Positions 43,524 to 53,771 are shown, counted from the first letter of the stretch. The stretch is DNA of 64,000 nucleotides from JAKACA01 sp963769255 (GCA_963769255.1 CAVYKV010000001.1:744001-808000), one strand, 5' to 3'. The notes: a model not told the origin generated them from the sequence alone. Numbers and translations: made by a program.

Positions 43524-45335
43524 TCACTCCTCGTTCTCGTTGATGGTGGGTTCGAGCTCTCGATCGGACGGCTGTCCGGAGACAGCCCGCGCTGCCCTGG
43601 CAACTTGCGCAGAGGCTCGTGATGCCGCTTCCTGGTGATAGAGGCCAAGGGCGAAGCGAGCTTGCTCGGCCATCCCGAGGTGGGCCGGCAGACCCAAGGT
43701 GCCGCTGAAACAGTTCATGATCTCGGTAACGGTGCCATCGATCCGGAAGGCCGCCCCCGGGTTGTCTCGCTTGAGCTTGTCGAGATGCGACCGGTGCAGC
43801 CTCAACAACCGGGTGAATGTCACCGCCGGCATCGTCGATGCTGACGCGTATGACCGGTCCACGAGCGCATTGTTCGCCGAAGTGGCGAGCCGTGATGCTT
43901 GGTCGAGTATCGCCAGGAGCCGGCCGCACAGGTACGGCGGGTCATTGTTGTCGAGGTCGAGGCCAGTCATGTGCTCCTCCAGGTTGGGGTGATCGGGTGA
44001 GACGAGACAGGCTTTCAACAAGGCGGCGCGGAGTGGGGTTACGGCTCCTCGCTCAGCACGGATGCGGCCGAGAACCTGCGCCAGAACGCTCCGAGGCACC
44101 GAGCGACCGGCGAGCGCGGTCTCTAGCAGGCTGATCGGGAGACTGGGATCGATGCGACTCAGGGCATCTCCCTGCCCGGGTGGCGCCAACGACGCAAGAA
44201 GCCGGAAGAGCCCTGGCGGAGCAGCTATCGAGCCGTCCCATTTGTCCACTACACGCAGCCTTTGGAACCATCTACATATGTGGTCCTGAGCCTCTCCGAG
44301 AGTCGTGTCGATCCAGCTCCGAATCACGATCCGGCTCTTCGAAGCCCCGAAGGAGACGCCGTAGAAGCGTGATGCATCGACTGGACGGCGGAGACGGCCG
44401 GAGGTGATCGATGAGAGCACCTCGCCGACGGCACCGTCCGTATGACCCTCCAAGACTGCCGCGAGAAGGTCCTCGCACTCTTCTGTCGCCCACCAGACCG
44501 TCAGCGTTGTGCCGAGGCGCTTGCAATGCTTCGGGTCGCCGATGAGTCGATTGAGCGCTTGATGCGTCGCCCTCCCGCAGTCGATACACACGCCCGCTCC
44601 GCTCGCTCGTGGCATACCATGGCGGACGAATGCATCGTCGTTCCCAGAAATGAGAGCCATCGTCGCGCTACCACCAAGCGAGCCGAAGCCTCGAATGCCG
44701 ATCGGGATGACTTCGACACTCGGGCCAGGACGGCCGCAGACACCGCAGATTTCGTCATATCCTGCGGCTGACGCATCTCCAGGTGGCGAAGCACCGTTCG
44801 CGCTGGACGCCGTTTGGCGATCCGCCCACCACCTCTGGACTCTTGAGTCCTCGCTGACCAGGAGACCATCGACGTAGACAGCGATAAAGGCTGCGGCGTC
44901 AAACCCGTTGGGCAGACGCGGGTCGTTGTCAACCGCCACGAATGAGCGGGCGAAGCACTCGAGAGCGCGCAGTGGCTCGGCGTGCGTGGCAGCAACGGCT
45001 TCCGCAAGAAGGTCGAGGTAGGCGCGATGCGCCTTCGGCGTCCTGATCGCGGCCTTCGTCCTCTCGTCGTCCTCCTTCTTGGTGGGAGTCACGCCGAGCA
45101 AATAGTCGCCCTTGTCGATGACGAGGGGAACTATCGAGCTGGTGCGCTTGATATAGGGGATGGGCAGGCGTTGCCCACGTTTGGGGTTGGCCGGATCGTT
45201 CAGGGCGACAAAGGAAAGGAGATTGCCATCGCGGTCAAGATCAACCCGGTAGCCCACCTCCTGCAGGTCGTAGAAGTCAGGCAGGCCCGTTTCGTTGTTG
45301 GCGTCGCTGAAGGCCTTGAGCGCGGTGAGAAGCAT
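43524..45335 (-). CDS. cas8c: Cas8c/Csd1, type I-C large subunit
   Basis: This is a 603-aa protein starting MLLTALKAFSDANNETGLPDFYDL. The family length, the early LLVIDKGDYLLGV-like segment (SSIVPLVIDKGDYLLGV) and the central FYGVSFGASKSRIVIRSW are typical of Csd1. It recognises the PAM and recruits Cas3; an internal start may also produce a small Cas11-like subunit in type I-C systems. Its ATG overlaps the cas5 stop. Confidence 0.93.
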   Translation of the reverse strand: MLLTALKAFSDANNETGLPDFYDLQEVGYRVDLDRDGNLLSFVALNDPANPKRGQRLPIPYIKRTSSIVPLVIDKGDYLLGVTPTKKEDDERTKAAIRTPKAHRAYLDLLAEAVAATHAEPLRALECFARSFVAVDNDPRLPNGFDAAAFIAVYVDGLLVSEDSRVQRWWADRQTASSANGASPPGDASAAGYDEICGVCGRPGPSVEVIPIGIRGFGSLGGSATMALISGNDDAFVRHGMPRASGAGVCIDCGRATHQALNRLIGDPKHCKRLGTTLTVWWATEECEDLLAAVLEGHTDGAVGEVLSSITSGRLRRPVDASRFYGVSFGASKSRIVIRSWIDTTLGEAQDHICRWFQRLRVVDKWDGSIAAPPGLFRLLASLAPPGQGDALSRIDPSLPISLLETALAGRSVPRSVLAQVLGRIRAERGAVTPLRAALLKACLVSPDHPNLEEHMTGLDLDNNDPPYLCGRLLAILDQASRLATSANNALVDRSYASASTMPAVTFTRLLRLHRSHLDKLKRDNPGAAFRIDGTVTEIMNCFSGTLGLPAHLGMAEQARFALGLYHQEAASRASAQVARAARAVSGQPSDRELEPTINENEE

Positions 45336-46003
45336 CAGCGTCGGCCTTCCGGGAGGGGTGGGACGACGAGCCGGCCCGCGCGAACACGCGCCTCGAAGAA
45401 CAGTGGCGCAGCGCGAGCGGGGACGTGATGATCATCTGATCCGGCATAGACGCTGTGGATCATCGGTCCGAGATCGTCGTCCCACGCGATCGGAACCTCC
45501 TCCGGCGTCGGATCGGCGAACTCCGCGCAGAACTCGCGGCACCCGAGGTAGGGCCGTTCGAAGCACTGGCCCCGACTGACCCTCCGACGCAGTTGGTCGC
45601 GGTACTTGGCCGGCGGAGCATCGACACCGTGCCGAGTCTCCGGCTGGGCGTAGATGACGTATGCCACGTCCGACAGGAGCAAAGCGGAGCGCTGGGCCCG
45701 ATGCTCCGCGGCATCGAACCCCTCGTCGTCACCGTCAGCCCAGCCCGTGGCAATCCGCTGTGTCTGACGGCCCGTGATCTCGTTGCGCCGGACCTGTAAC
45801 CACTGGACAGGGCGCAACGCGTCGATCGCCACGATCCTCCATCTGAACTCCGGCTTCCAGAAGATCGCGTCGAGCAGACCGACCGCAGCGGTCGGCGTCA
45901 TCATGGGGTAGGACACGCGTTCCACGCCAAACTCGGGTCGCGTGAAGCACGCGAACTCCCCCCATGCCTTCACGGCCACCGGGTTCCCGGGCGGTGGTTG
46001 CAT
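45335..46003 (-). CDS. cas5c: Cas5c, crRNA-processing endonuclease
   Basis: This is a 222-aa RAMP protein beginning MQPPPGNPVAVKAWGEFACF, with TRPEFGVERVSYPMMTPTAAVGLLDAIFW and the C-terminal GCREFCAEF. Type I-C lacks Cas6, and Cas5c cuts the repeat at the base of its hairpin, consistent with the stem seen in this array. The ATG at 46003 follows GGTGAG; a GTG at 46012 overlapping the cas3 stop is the alternative start. Confidence 0.93.
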   Translation of the reverse strand: MQPPPGNPVAVKAWGEFACFTRPEFGVERVSYPMMTPTAAVGLLDAIFWKPEFRWRIVAIDALRPVQWLQVRRNEITGRQTQRIATGWADGDDEGFDAAEHRAQRSALLLSDVAYVIYAQPETRHGVDAPPAKYRDQLRRRVSRGQCFERPYLGCREFCAEFADPTPEEVPIAWDDDLGPMIHSVYAGSDDHHVPARAAPLFFEARVRAGRLVVPPLPEGRR

Positions 46004-46008
46004 AGCAC

Positions 46009-48275
46009 TCACCAGATCAGGTCCTCCTGTGCTTTGGGTGAGAAGACGAGCCCCGTCACCGGGTCGTAGTCGCCCTCCCATCGATAGAGGGCTTCATTTA
46101 CCTTCGTCACAAGCCCGTCGCGGAGCGCATCGTCGATGACGCGCCGCCGTAGCTGCACAGTGACGTCCTGCAGAGCGCGCACCGCGCGTGGACCGAGCGG
46201 CACGAAGCCGGCGCCGGGACGACTCGCCAGAAAGGCAAGAATGTCTTCGATCTGGGGCGCCCGAGCATCGGCCTGCGGCCAGGGCACGACAACTGGCGCG
46301 CCGTCTTGCTCGATCATCTGGAATGCGGCGTCAACTGCTCGATAGTTGAAGAGGGCTCGCTTCTCTTGAACGGAACGCCGATCAGCGTTCGCGGTCGGAT
46401 CGGCCAACACGAGCCTGTACCATTCGGCCACCACCTCTGGCGAGCGGATGTCCTGGTCACCCCTGGCGAGCACTACTCGGGTTTGTGCTGTGCCCGTGCC
46501 ATAGTACGCCCCAGGCGGGAAGCCACCGTCGACGAGATCGAAGATGACGGTCTCCCCCAACTCCTCCATGAGTCCGTTGCGGTTGCAACGGCCGTCGGCC
46601 TGAGCCAACGATGGCAAGGGACCCATCGCGCGAAGAACCAACGGGAAGTCGAGATCTACTCCGGCTTCAACGAGCTGTGTCGACACGACCCGGCACGGCT
46701 CGCCTCGATCGAGGCACTCTCTGATGAGCACGATCCGCTCTCGCCGATCGGCCGGGCGAAGATGGGTCGAGAGGTACAGGACGCCCTCCCGTGCGACCGC
46801 TTCGGCGATGGTCCTTGCGTCCTTGATCGTGTTAAGAACGCAGAGACATCGGTCGCGTTCTCTCACCACTCCGGCCACATCAGCGTGGCTCATTCTTCCG
46901 GCGTGTCGGATCCCGTCCGCGCGAACACGGCGTCCCAGGCCGAACTGTCCGGGAGGAGGTTCTCCGCGCCGCGTTGGCCGGCCATCGCTGGGACGCGATC
47001 GATTGCGGGTTGGGTGGCGGTCATCACCAGGACCGAGGCACCGAACCGGTCGACCAATGCGCGGAGGGCGTCGATCACTGGATCGAGGACCTCCAGCGGC
47101 AGCGCCTGCGCCTCGTCAATGACGATCACTGTCCCCGCCAAGCGGTGAAGCTTCCGGCAGGCCGAGGGGAGGCGAGAAAAGAGCGACTCGAACAGCTGCA
47201 CCGTCGTCGTCACGATCACAGGCGCGTCCCAATTCTCCGCCGCCAACTTCCTCCAACTGCTATCGACGTCGACGGAAGAATGATGCTCGAGCACCACCGC
47301 CTCTTCGCCAGGCTCGTCAAGCAGGGATCTGTAGACAGCGGCTACCTGGTCAGTGACGGTGATGAAGGGCAAGGCGGTGACGATCGCACGCAAACCGTTC
47401 GCCGCGGCATGGGAGAGAGCCCAACCAAGACCGATCATCGTCTTGCCTGACCCGGTCGGCGTCGCCAACTGATAGATCCCAGGTGGGCGCGCAGCCGTGG
47501 CCAACACGGTGGCGTAGACCTCAGACCGCGCCACGTTCACGAGCGTTGCCGGGCTACCGGCCAGCAGGTCAGCCCGACGCCGCTGGAACCGCTCAGCTAG
47601 GCCGCCGATGGCGCGTCGGCCGGACCGCTCCAGTGGTCGGGCCGGTTTGAAATGCATCTCGGTATCCAGAAAATCGGCGTCTACGAGTGCGGAGAAGACC
47701 ATCCGGAACAGCATTTCTACGTCCCGGTTGAAGGCTGCCTGACCGGGACGTGACCGGTCAGCAGCGCCCGAGGTGACCCAGGCCGGAAGCGTCGGAACGT
47801 GGCCGAGCAGTTCCGATGGGAGCTGAGCCCTCGCACGGTCCAAGGTCCTCTCCAGCTCAGGATCCTTGACCGCCTCCGCCAGATGAGCCCTCACATCCCC
47901 CAGGTCTGACAATCCGCCGTGATGGCCGAGGATCGTGGCGGCCAAGAGAATCGCGAGGGAGTACCCGTGCCGCTCTGCGAGGACGGCCCCAGGCCGCTTG
48001 TGGTCTCGCTTCGGGAAGGCCCGTTTGCCTGCCTCGTCACCGGAGAGGGCGCAGGTTTCCAAGTACGCAGAGAAAGCGCAGGAGCACTTGCCGACATCGT
48101 GCAGCCACCCGGCGGTACGAGCCAGATCGCCGGCAGCAAAGCGACTGGCAAAGTCACTGGCCAGTGCCCCGGTGTCCATCAAGTGATCGGACAAAAGGTG
48201 CCAGGAACCCTCGGCGTTCGGCGTGTGTGCGAAAGCGTTAGACGCCCCCCCGGCTGCCACTGTCTTGTCGCTCAC
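46009..48275 (-). pseudogene. cas3: cas3 (HD nuclease-helicase), split by a frameshift
   Basis: Part 1 starts at GTG 48275 after GGGGAG (VSDKTVAAGGASN). It has the HD motif LHDVGKCSCAF, ILGHHGG, Walker A TPTGSGKTMIG, the DExH-type box VIVIDEAQ and motif III TATQP, and stops at 46890. Part 2 continues in another phase: IRHAGRMSHADVAGVV, LCVLNTIKDAR, VVSTQLVEAGVDLDF, QADGRCNRNG. Homology runs across the break, placing the shift near 46905-46925. An ATG at 46893 overlaps the first stop (ATGA), so the second half could be translated separately. If real, the effector nuclease is split or inactive. Confidence 0.88.
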
Positions 48276-48889
48276 GCTCGCTCCCCTGTGGCTCACGGTC
48301 AACATTGTCGCGCTGGGGTGTGACAATGATGAGAGAGCCGACGGGATGACCCATCCGCCAGTGAGGCATCGCTCTCCGGTTTGTCCCAACCCGGTCCGAG
48401 GTGACCTCCTGTGCCTGAGCACGCGATGGGATGTGTTCGGCGACACCGTATGACAGGCTCAGGTTCAAGATCGAACAGCGCTACCCACACAGTCGAGTCT
48501 TTCGGCCTCTCTACGATCTTGCGTACAGAGGTCCGCCATGAGGATCACCGCCCTGATTCACTTCGGCACGGCCGCTCCCTGGCGGTGCCTGGCCCCGCAG
48601 GTCCTCGGATTCGTACTCATGGCCCCCCGCCTTCCCGATGGGACATCGGGCTGCGTTCGCCGCCACCACAGCCGAACGAGCGATCAACTCGCCGGTTGAG
48701 GCCGCCTCCATGCCCTTGAGGCGCGTGAGTTGGGCGATTTGATTGACCGTAACGAGGTTCTTTCCTCGCACCTCAGGTAATAGCTCATTCTCACTTGCCT
48801 TTGTGGCAGTTCCTGACTGGAGGGAGCCAGGTTGGCGGGCAGACCGCTCGGGACTCGTGACCGTACCGCCTCGAGTGTTGGTCGGCGCG
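48276..48889. other. intergenic region between cas3 and the relaxase
   Basis: These 614 bases should hold the cas operon promoter. A minus-strand frame of 130 codons (48511-48903, containing LVTVNQIAQLTRLKGMEAAS) directly follows the relaxase stop, but it resembles no family I know and lacks a ribosome site. No other gene is seen. Confidence 0.4.
48304..48327. promoter_or_regulatory. inverted repeat upstream of the cas operon
   Basis: ATTGTC-N12-GACAAT is a 6-bp inverted repeat 29-52 bases upstream of the cas3 GTG. It may be the operator or part of the promoter of the cas operon. Short arms make this tentative. Confidence 0.35.
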
Positions 48890-51800
48890 TCACATTTCAA
48901 CACTCGCGGTGAGCAGACGGTCGGGGTCGGCCGACTCGGCCGCTACCTGTGGGCTCGTCACTCTTCCGGAGTTGGAGAGCCTTAGGGCACGAGCTGCGGC
49001 GGTGCGCGCGTGTCTGCGGTGGACGATGCCCTCGATCGTCTTCACGGCGGCGTCCTGGCCGACCGGTAGATCGTCCTTGCCGATGTTCCAGCGGGCCCTG
49101 TAGGCGGCGATCGTCGAGACGGCCTCGATCCACTGTTCGCGCTTCGCCGGATCTATGGGTGGAGTCCCGAGCCGCCCGACCCAGGGCTCACCGTGATCGA
49201 GAGCTTGCAGAGCGAGCTCTCGCGCTCGGTGCTGCATCGCATCGTCTCGCTCGCCAAGTGCTCGGGCCATGTCGGGATCGCTCACGCGTAGGGCGCGGGG
49301 GATGAGCCCGGCGATCAGGTTCGGCGGCGCCAGCCTGTTCGACGCTCTTGTTCGCATCCAGCGGTCCACCCGGCTGTGCATGACGGCGGCAAGGTCGTGG
49401 GACTCGTCGAGGGACCGACCAGCGACGAGCTGTGCGGCCGCCCGTTCCACATCGAGGCCGCGGGACTCAGCATCCCGGAGCGCCGCCAGCAGTGGGCCAT
49501 AGGACTCGCTCTGGCGCACCTCTTCGAGCAGGCCGGGTGCGAGCCCCGAGCGGGCCAGCATCTCGTCGAAGCGTTGCTCCTGGGCGGCGCGTGCGAGGGT
49601 GCTGTACTCGGCGACGAGAGTGGCGAAGTCCCTTGCCTGGCGTCGTGCTCGCTGCATTGTCTCGTGGGCGGAGAGGTCAGCGCCCTCGTTGGCGAGCACG
49701 CCGGCGAGGATCTCCCTGACGCTGTGGCGTGGGGTCGCAGCGTCATGGGAGGTAGCTGGATCAGGGTCGAAGGCGGTGTCGACGTACCAGAAATTTGACT
49801 CACGGCCCCGCGTCGCCGAGACATAGAGCACCTCCCGGGTGGTGGTCGGAGAGATGATCGAGTGGGTCGTGTCCACCGATCGCGCTTGCGAACGGTAGGC
49901 GGTGGTGGCGTACGCGAGCTCGACGTGCTCGGCGACGTAGTCGGCCGGGAGCACGACCTCACCGCCGCCTGTCGGGCGGCGAAGCGCCATACTGGCGTCG
50001 GCGTTGGTGGCGGTGACGACGAAGCGGTCGCCGTTTTTCACCCAGGTCTTTCCGATCGGCAGCAACCTGTTGTTGCGGCGCGTGACGACCTCGTCGCCGA
50101 CGCCGGCAGTCTGTCCGTCGGCGATAGCAAGCCCCTCCTCGGCGACTACCCCCGATGCCACCCGGTCGGCCCTGGCGCGGCGGTTGAGCTCTCCGACGCT
50201 GGCCGAGTCCGCCGCGATCATGAGGCTCGTCTTGCCGGCGTCGATGTCAGCCTGCCAGGCGTTGTAGAGCGATCTCAGGAGGTCCTCGCGCTTTCCGCCG
50301 GTGATCCGGTCGTGGGCGTCATAGGTGTCGATCGCCGCCTCCCGGCCGAGGCGCAGCTCGACGCTGGCGGCTTTCTCCCAGTCCGAACGGAAACGCCGAA
50401 CATCGGTCAGCTCGGGGACGAGATCACCGCGGTCACGCACCAACAGAGCAAAGGATCCGCCTGCTTCCACGCCGCTGATCTGGGCCCAGTCGCCGGTGAG
50501 GAGGATCTTCGCACCGGCATCCCTGGCGGCGGCGGCGATCTCGTCGAGGGCGAAGGTGCCGGCGAGGGATGCCTCGTCAAGAATGACCAATTGGCCGCGC
50601 GAAAGCCTCCGATCGGCGATCGCCCGGGTGGCCTGCTCGAGTCGCAATGCGAGCTTTCGCGCCCCGGCAGAGTCCGGATAGGCGTGACGGGCAAGGTTGG
50701 AGGCGATGCGGTCCCGTCGAGCGGTGAGCACGGGTATTCGCCGCCACTCGGTCAGCCACTTGGCGGTGTTCTCGGTGCCGATCCCGAGCTCTTGTCCGAG
50801 CACCTCGGCCGCCACCGCCGAGGGGGCGAGCCCGATCACCGACGCCGTCCCGTGCTCTTTCTCCCAGGCCGCTCGCAGGCCCGCCATGGTTGTTGATTTG
50901 CCCGTGCCGGCGGGTCCGACGAGAACGTCGACGACGCGCCCGGAGGTGGCGATCTTCTCGATCGCGACGGCCTGGTCGAGGCTCAACGCGTAGTCCCGGC
51001 CGGGGAGGTTCGCCTCGGCGATGTCCGCCACCGTCTCGAGGTTCACTCGTGGTCCCCCCTCTGCTCTGCCGGCTGTCAGCAGGCGAGCCTCCGCCTCCAG
51101 GAGCGAGGTCGTCGTGTAGAGGAAGTGGCCCCGCTGCGCCAGCCTGGACGACCCGTCCGGACGGAGGTAACGCTTCGGCGTGTGGTGCAGCTCCGGCGGC
51201 GTGAGAGCAACTGAGCGGGCGACGGCAGCGTCCGTGATGTGCTCTGCGACAAGGACCCTGTCGTCAGGCGATGCGAAGCGGACCCCGTGCAGCAGCCGGT
51301 GGGCCTCGGCCAAGAGGTTGAAACGGCCGTAGGTGGAGTGATGCTCGGCGACGTTCGCAACCACCACGGCGGCGGCATCGGCGAGGATCGGATCGGCGAG
51401 GTCGTCGCGGCGAAGGAGAGGGAGGTCGTTGCGACCGGCGAGGCTCGAGACCCACGCCACCTGCTGATCGATCGGCACGTGGGTGGCTGCTCGCTCGCGC
51501 CACATCGCGGTCAGCTCAGCGAGGCTTCGGTGCGACTTGTCGGGACGGGTGGCGATCGTCGCCCAATGATGCAGCCGTATGTCCTCGAGTCCGGTGGCGC
51601 TGCGCCCGTGAGCGGCCTTGAACTCGGCTCGCAGCACGTCCGCGCGGGCGGCGATCTGCTCGGACCGCCGGGAGAACTCTGCCATCAGCGCCTCCTCGAC
51701 GCCCTCGATCTCAAAGCGACTCCTCGTTGAGTGCCGCCGGTCGCGGGCCTCCCAGCCGACACCGAGGGCGTTCGTCAACAGATCGGAGAGGACTCCCTGG

Positions 51801-52459
51801 TGCAGCTGAGAGAGCGTGGTCGTCGCCTTGAAGATGGGCCTTCCGTCAAGGGTTCGCCACTTGCCGTCAGAGACGGACCTGGTCCGGTTCCAAATCACCA
51901 GGTGGGTGTGCAATTGTGGGTCGTCTGCCCGGCTCGTCCAGTGGGTGAACGATGCCGCGATCACCCCTGTGACGTCCTCCTCGACGATGCCGTTCGTTCC
52001 CGAACGGGAGGCGAACACCTCGCGCTCCGCGTAAGCGAGCACGTAGTCGATCGCCTGTCTGTGACACTCGTAGAGGATCGCTTTCGTGCCTTCGTCGGCG
52101 AGTGCCCAGGCGACTGAAAATGACTTCGGCGGTGAAAAAGTCACATCGAAGGCGGCCACGGGAGCGCTCCCGGCCGGCGCCCTCGGCGCCGATCCCACCG
52201 GCTCGCCGGTGATCGGGTCTGCGCACGTGGCGAGCATGCGCCGGAGGTGCTCCTCGGTCACCTGCGAGCCCGCGGTGACCCCCCGGCCGCCATCGAGATC
52301 GGCGAGGCCCTTGCCGACGAAGATACCCGGTGGAGTGCCCGACTCGCTGTAGTAGCGGGCGAGCGACGAGGCCCGTTCCTTGGCGCCGTCGCCGGCAGCC
52401 ACCGACTCCATCAGGTAGCGATACCCGCCGCCCAGAGTCACCCTGCGGATCGATATCAC
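48890..52459 (-). CDS. MobF-family conjugative relaxase with helicase domain (TrwC/TraA-like)
   Basis: This is a protein of about 1189 aa. The N-terminal relaxase domain begins ISIRRVTLGGGYRYL, contains FDVTFSPPKSFSVAWAL and the three-His metal motif in DDPQLHTHLVIWN (about residue 180). The helicase half has Walker A VGPAGTGKSTTM (about 515) and Walker B LVILDEAS. It would nick oriT and unwind the element during conjugal transfer. The GTG at 52459 with GAGG upstream is preferred; the frame is open to an ATG at 52525. No coupling protein or secretion genes are nearby, so the element is mobilisable rather than self-transmissible. Confidence 0.9.
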   Translation of the reverse strand: MISIRRVTLGGGYRYLMESVAAGDGAKERASSLARYYSESGTPPGIFVGKGLADLDGGRGVTAGSQVTEEHLRRMLATCADPITGEPVGSAPRAPAGSAPVAAFDVTFSPPKSFSVAWALADEGTKAILYECHRQAIDYVLAYAEREVFASRSGTNGIVEEDVTGVIAASFTHWTSRADDPQLHTHLVIWNRTRSVSDGKWRTLDGRPIFKATTTLSQLHQGVLSDLLTNALGVGWEARDRRHSTRSRFEIEGVEEALMAEFSRRSEQIAARADVLRAEFKAAHGRSATGLEDIRLHHWATIATRPDKSHRSLAELTAMWRERAATHVPIDQQVAWVSSLAGRNDLPLLRRDDLADPILADAAAVVVANVAEHHSTYGRFNLLAEAHRLLHGVRFASPDDRVLVAEHITDAAVARSVALTPPELHHTPKRYLRPDGSSRLAQRGHFLYTTTSLLEAEARLLTAGRAEGGPRVNLETVADIAEANLPGRDYALSLDQAVAIEKIATSGRVVDVLVGPAGTGKSTTMAGLRAAWEKEHGTASVIGLAPSAVAAEVLGQELGIGTENTAKWLTEWRRIPVLTARRDRIASNLARHAYPDSAGARKLALRLEQATRAIADRRLSRGQLVILDEASLAGTFALDEIAAAARDAGAKILLTGDWAQISGVEAGGSFALLVRDRGDLVPELTDVRRFRSDWEKAASVELRLGREAAIDTYDAHDRITGGKREDLLRSLYNAWQADIDAGKTSLMIAADSASVGELNRRARADRVASGVVAEEGLAIADGQTAGVGDEVVTRRNNRLLPIGKTWVKNGDRFVVTATNADASMALRRPTGGGEVVLPADYVAEHVELAYATTAYRSQARSVDTTHSIISPTTTREVLYVSATRGRESNFWYVDTAFDPDPATSHDAATPRHSVREILAGVLANEGADLSAHETMQRARRQARDFATLVAEYSTLARAAQEQRFDEMLARSGLAPGLLEEVRQSESYGPLLAALRDAESRGLDVERAAAQLVAGRSLDESHDLAAVMHSRVDRWMRTRASNRLAPPNLIAGLIPRALRVSDPDMARALGERDDAMQHRARELALQALDHGEPWVGRLGTPPIDPAKREQWIEAVSTIAAYRARWNIGKDDLPVGQDAAVKTIEGIVHRRHARTAAARALRLSNSGRVTSPQVAAESADPDRLLTASVEM

Positions 52460-52599
52460 CGACGCCTCGTTCCGGATGGCGGTCAGCGTGACCGCCTCTG
52501 CAAGAACAGGCGTTGGCCCGTTCACGCTATGAACTGGAGCGTCCCCGATTCAACCTCCGGGGCCAGCCCGGACCTCTTCCGCCCTCGAATGCAGATGGT

Positions 52600-52676
52600 G
52601 TGAAGTTCGAAGTGAAGTTCGAAGTGAAGTTCGAAGTGAAGTTCGAAGTGAAGTGAAGTTCGAAGTGAAGTTCGAG
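52600..52676. repeat. 12-bp direct-repeat tract upstream of the relaxase
   Basis: Six 12-bp units GTGAAGTTCGAA (the last ends GAG) plus one 5-bp partial unit at 52648 lie 75 bases from the longest relaxase start. Each unit contains TTCGAA, a self-complementary core. Direct repeats next to a relaxase gene suggest oriT accessory or iteron-like sites. A short minus-strand frame of repeated FTSN is an artefact of the tract. Confidence 0.85.
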
Positions 52677-52965
52677 GTTCGTGGTGCAGGAGCGAGGAAG
52701 TTCGTGGTGCACGAGCGGAGACTGGCGATGAGCGAGTTGATCGCCGCTCGCGGCTGCGAGGAGAAACGCTGGCGTCGTCGAGCGGTCGTTATCGTTGGCC
52801 GAGACAAGGTAGAAGCCTCTGGGGCGGCGGCCGCGGTGTCGCGTGTTGGTGCTGATTGGGCCGCTTCAGGGAGCCGGTCGCCGCGGTCATCGAGGACTCG
52901 ACGAGGCTCAAGACTTTAAGTGACGACGCAGCTCTCATCATTCATGGCGACGGCGGCGGTCCGGG

Positions 52966-53244
52966 GTGCGACCGTCGATCGGCGATCGAGCAAGCCACGT
53001 CTACGAAGCCCATGTGGCGATCGGCGAGCCGATTGACCGAGCTGTGATCAATCCCGATGTTGCGTTTGGCAAGCCGGTCGCGCAAGGCACGCGGATTCCG
53101 ATGAGAATCGCTCACGGCTTCTTGACCGACCGGATGAACGTGCTCGAATTGCGCGAGGAGTACCCATAGTTCGTCGAAGACGACGTCCGGGCCTTCCTCG
53201 CGCATGCAGCTCCGCTTTCGATCGGCGACTTCGTAGACCCGTGA
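52966..53244 (+). pseudogene. DUF433 antitoxin with an internal amber stop
   Basis: The frame reads VINPDVAFGKPVAQGTRIPMRIAHGFL and LRVLELREEYP-like residues (NVLELREEYP), then TAG at 53167, then FVEDDVRAFLAHAAPL in the same frame to TGA at 53244. These are the two halves of a DUF433/VapB-type antitoxin, and a GAG-to-TAG change would explain the stop. DUF433 proteins pair with DUF5615 PIN-like toxins; a stump of one follows. The start is uncertain (several in-frame GTG codons). Confidence 0.7.
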
Positions 53245-53285
53245 GAATCCTCGCCGAGAGCGTCGGCCACTCCACCGCAAGCTGA
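53241..53285 (+). pseudogene. stump of a PIN-like (DUF5615) toxin gene
   Basis: The GTG at 53241 overlaps the antitoxin stop (GTGA) and reads VRILAESVGHSTAS before a TGA at 53285. DUF5615 toxins commonly begin MRILADE or similar, so this looks like the first codons of a toxin whose remainder is deleted. Evidence is short and positional. Confidence 0.45.
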
Positions 53286-53585
53286 GGGTGAGGTGCTGGC
53301 TGGTGCGGGCCGCTGGCACACGGCACTGTGGTGGTGGCGCGTAAACCGTGATGTCGACTCTGACCGATGAGTTGACCGACAGCGTGACCGCCCGCCGGAC
53401 TCGCCTCAGGGGTGGCCGCGCGGTCAAATGTTGATTCCACTTGGTCGCAGGCATCGTCCCGTCATCCACGACTGAGGATCTCTGCGTCAGAGGGCCGGAC
53501 GAGGCTGTCTGCTCGAAATAGCGTGTATGTGCCGCCGCCTCCCTATCGAGCGGTCAACGCGACCGCGATCCAGAGAGGAGGGCCC
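53286..53585. other. no gene recognised
   Basis: These 300 bases hold no frame with family-like sequence on either strand and no clear repeat. The stretch looks like decayed accessory DNA. Confidence 0.4.
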
Positions 53586-53771
53586 ATGCTCGCTGTCAAG
53601 ATGGAGCTGGAGGTGACGACGGCTGACTCTTCGGCCCTGCCCCGGCTGATTCTCAAGTCGGACGAGACACCTTTCGGAACTGACAACGCACAGGTCGACC
53701 ATGGCTGCTCCTCACGTCGGACGAGTGGCGAAGGGTCGCACACGACGCGACCGAGAGCGGTTGCGTCGTGA
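53586..53771 (+). CDS. small hypothetical protein
   Basis: This is a 61-aa frame starting at ATG 53586 with a strong ribosome site (AGAGGAGG). It begins MLAVKMELEVTTADSSALPR. I do not recognise it. Another phase further down reads PWLLLTSDEWRRVAHDA, which looks protein-like and leads into the excisionase gene, so the region may contain one gene broken by an indel. It may belong to the excision-control module. Confidence 0.3.
   Translation: MLAVKMELEVTTADSSALPRLILKSDETPFGTDNAQVDHGCSSRRTSGEGSHTTRPRAVAS

Noticed and set aside
48511..48903. A 130-codon minus-strand frame after the relaxase
   Set aside because: No family resemblance, no ribosome site and overlap with the relaxase end; noted only as part of the intergenic entry.
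52527..52712. Minus-strand frame with repeated FTSN
   Set aside because: It is generated entirely by the 12-bp direct repeats.
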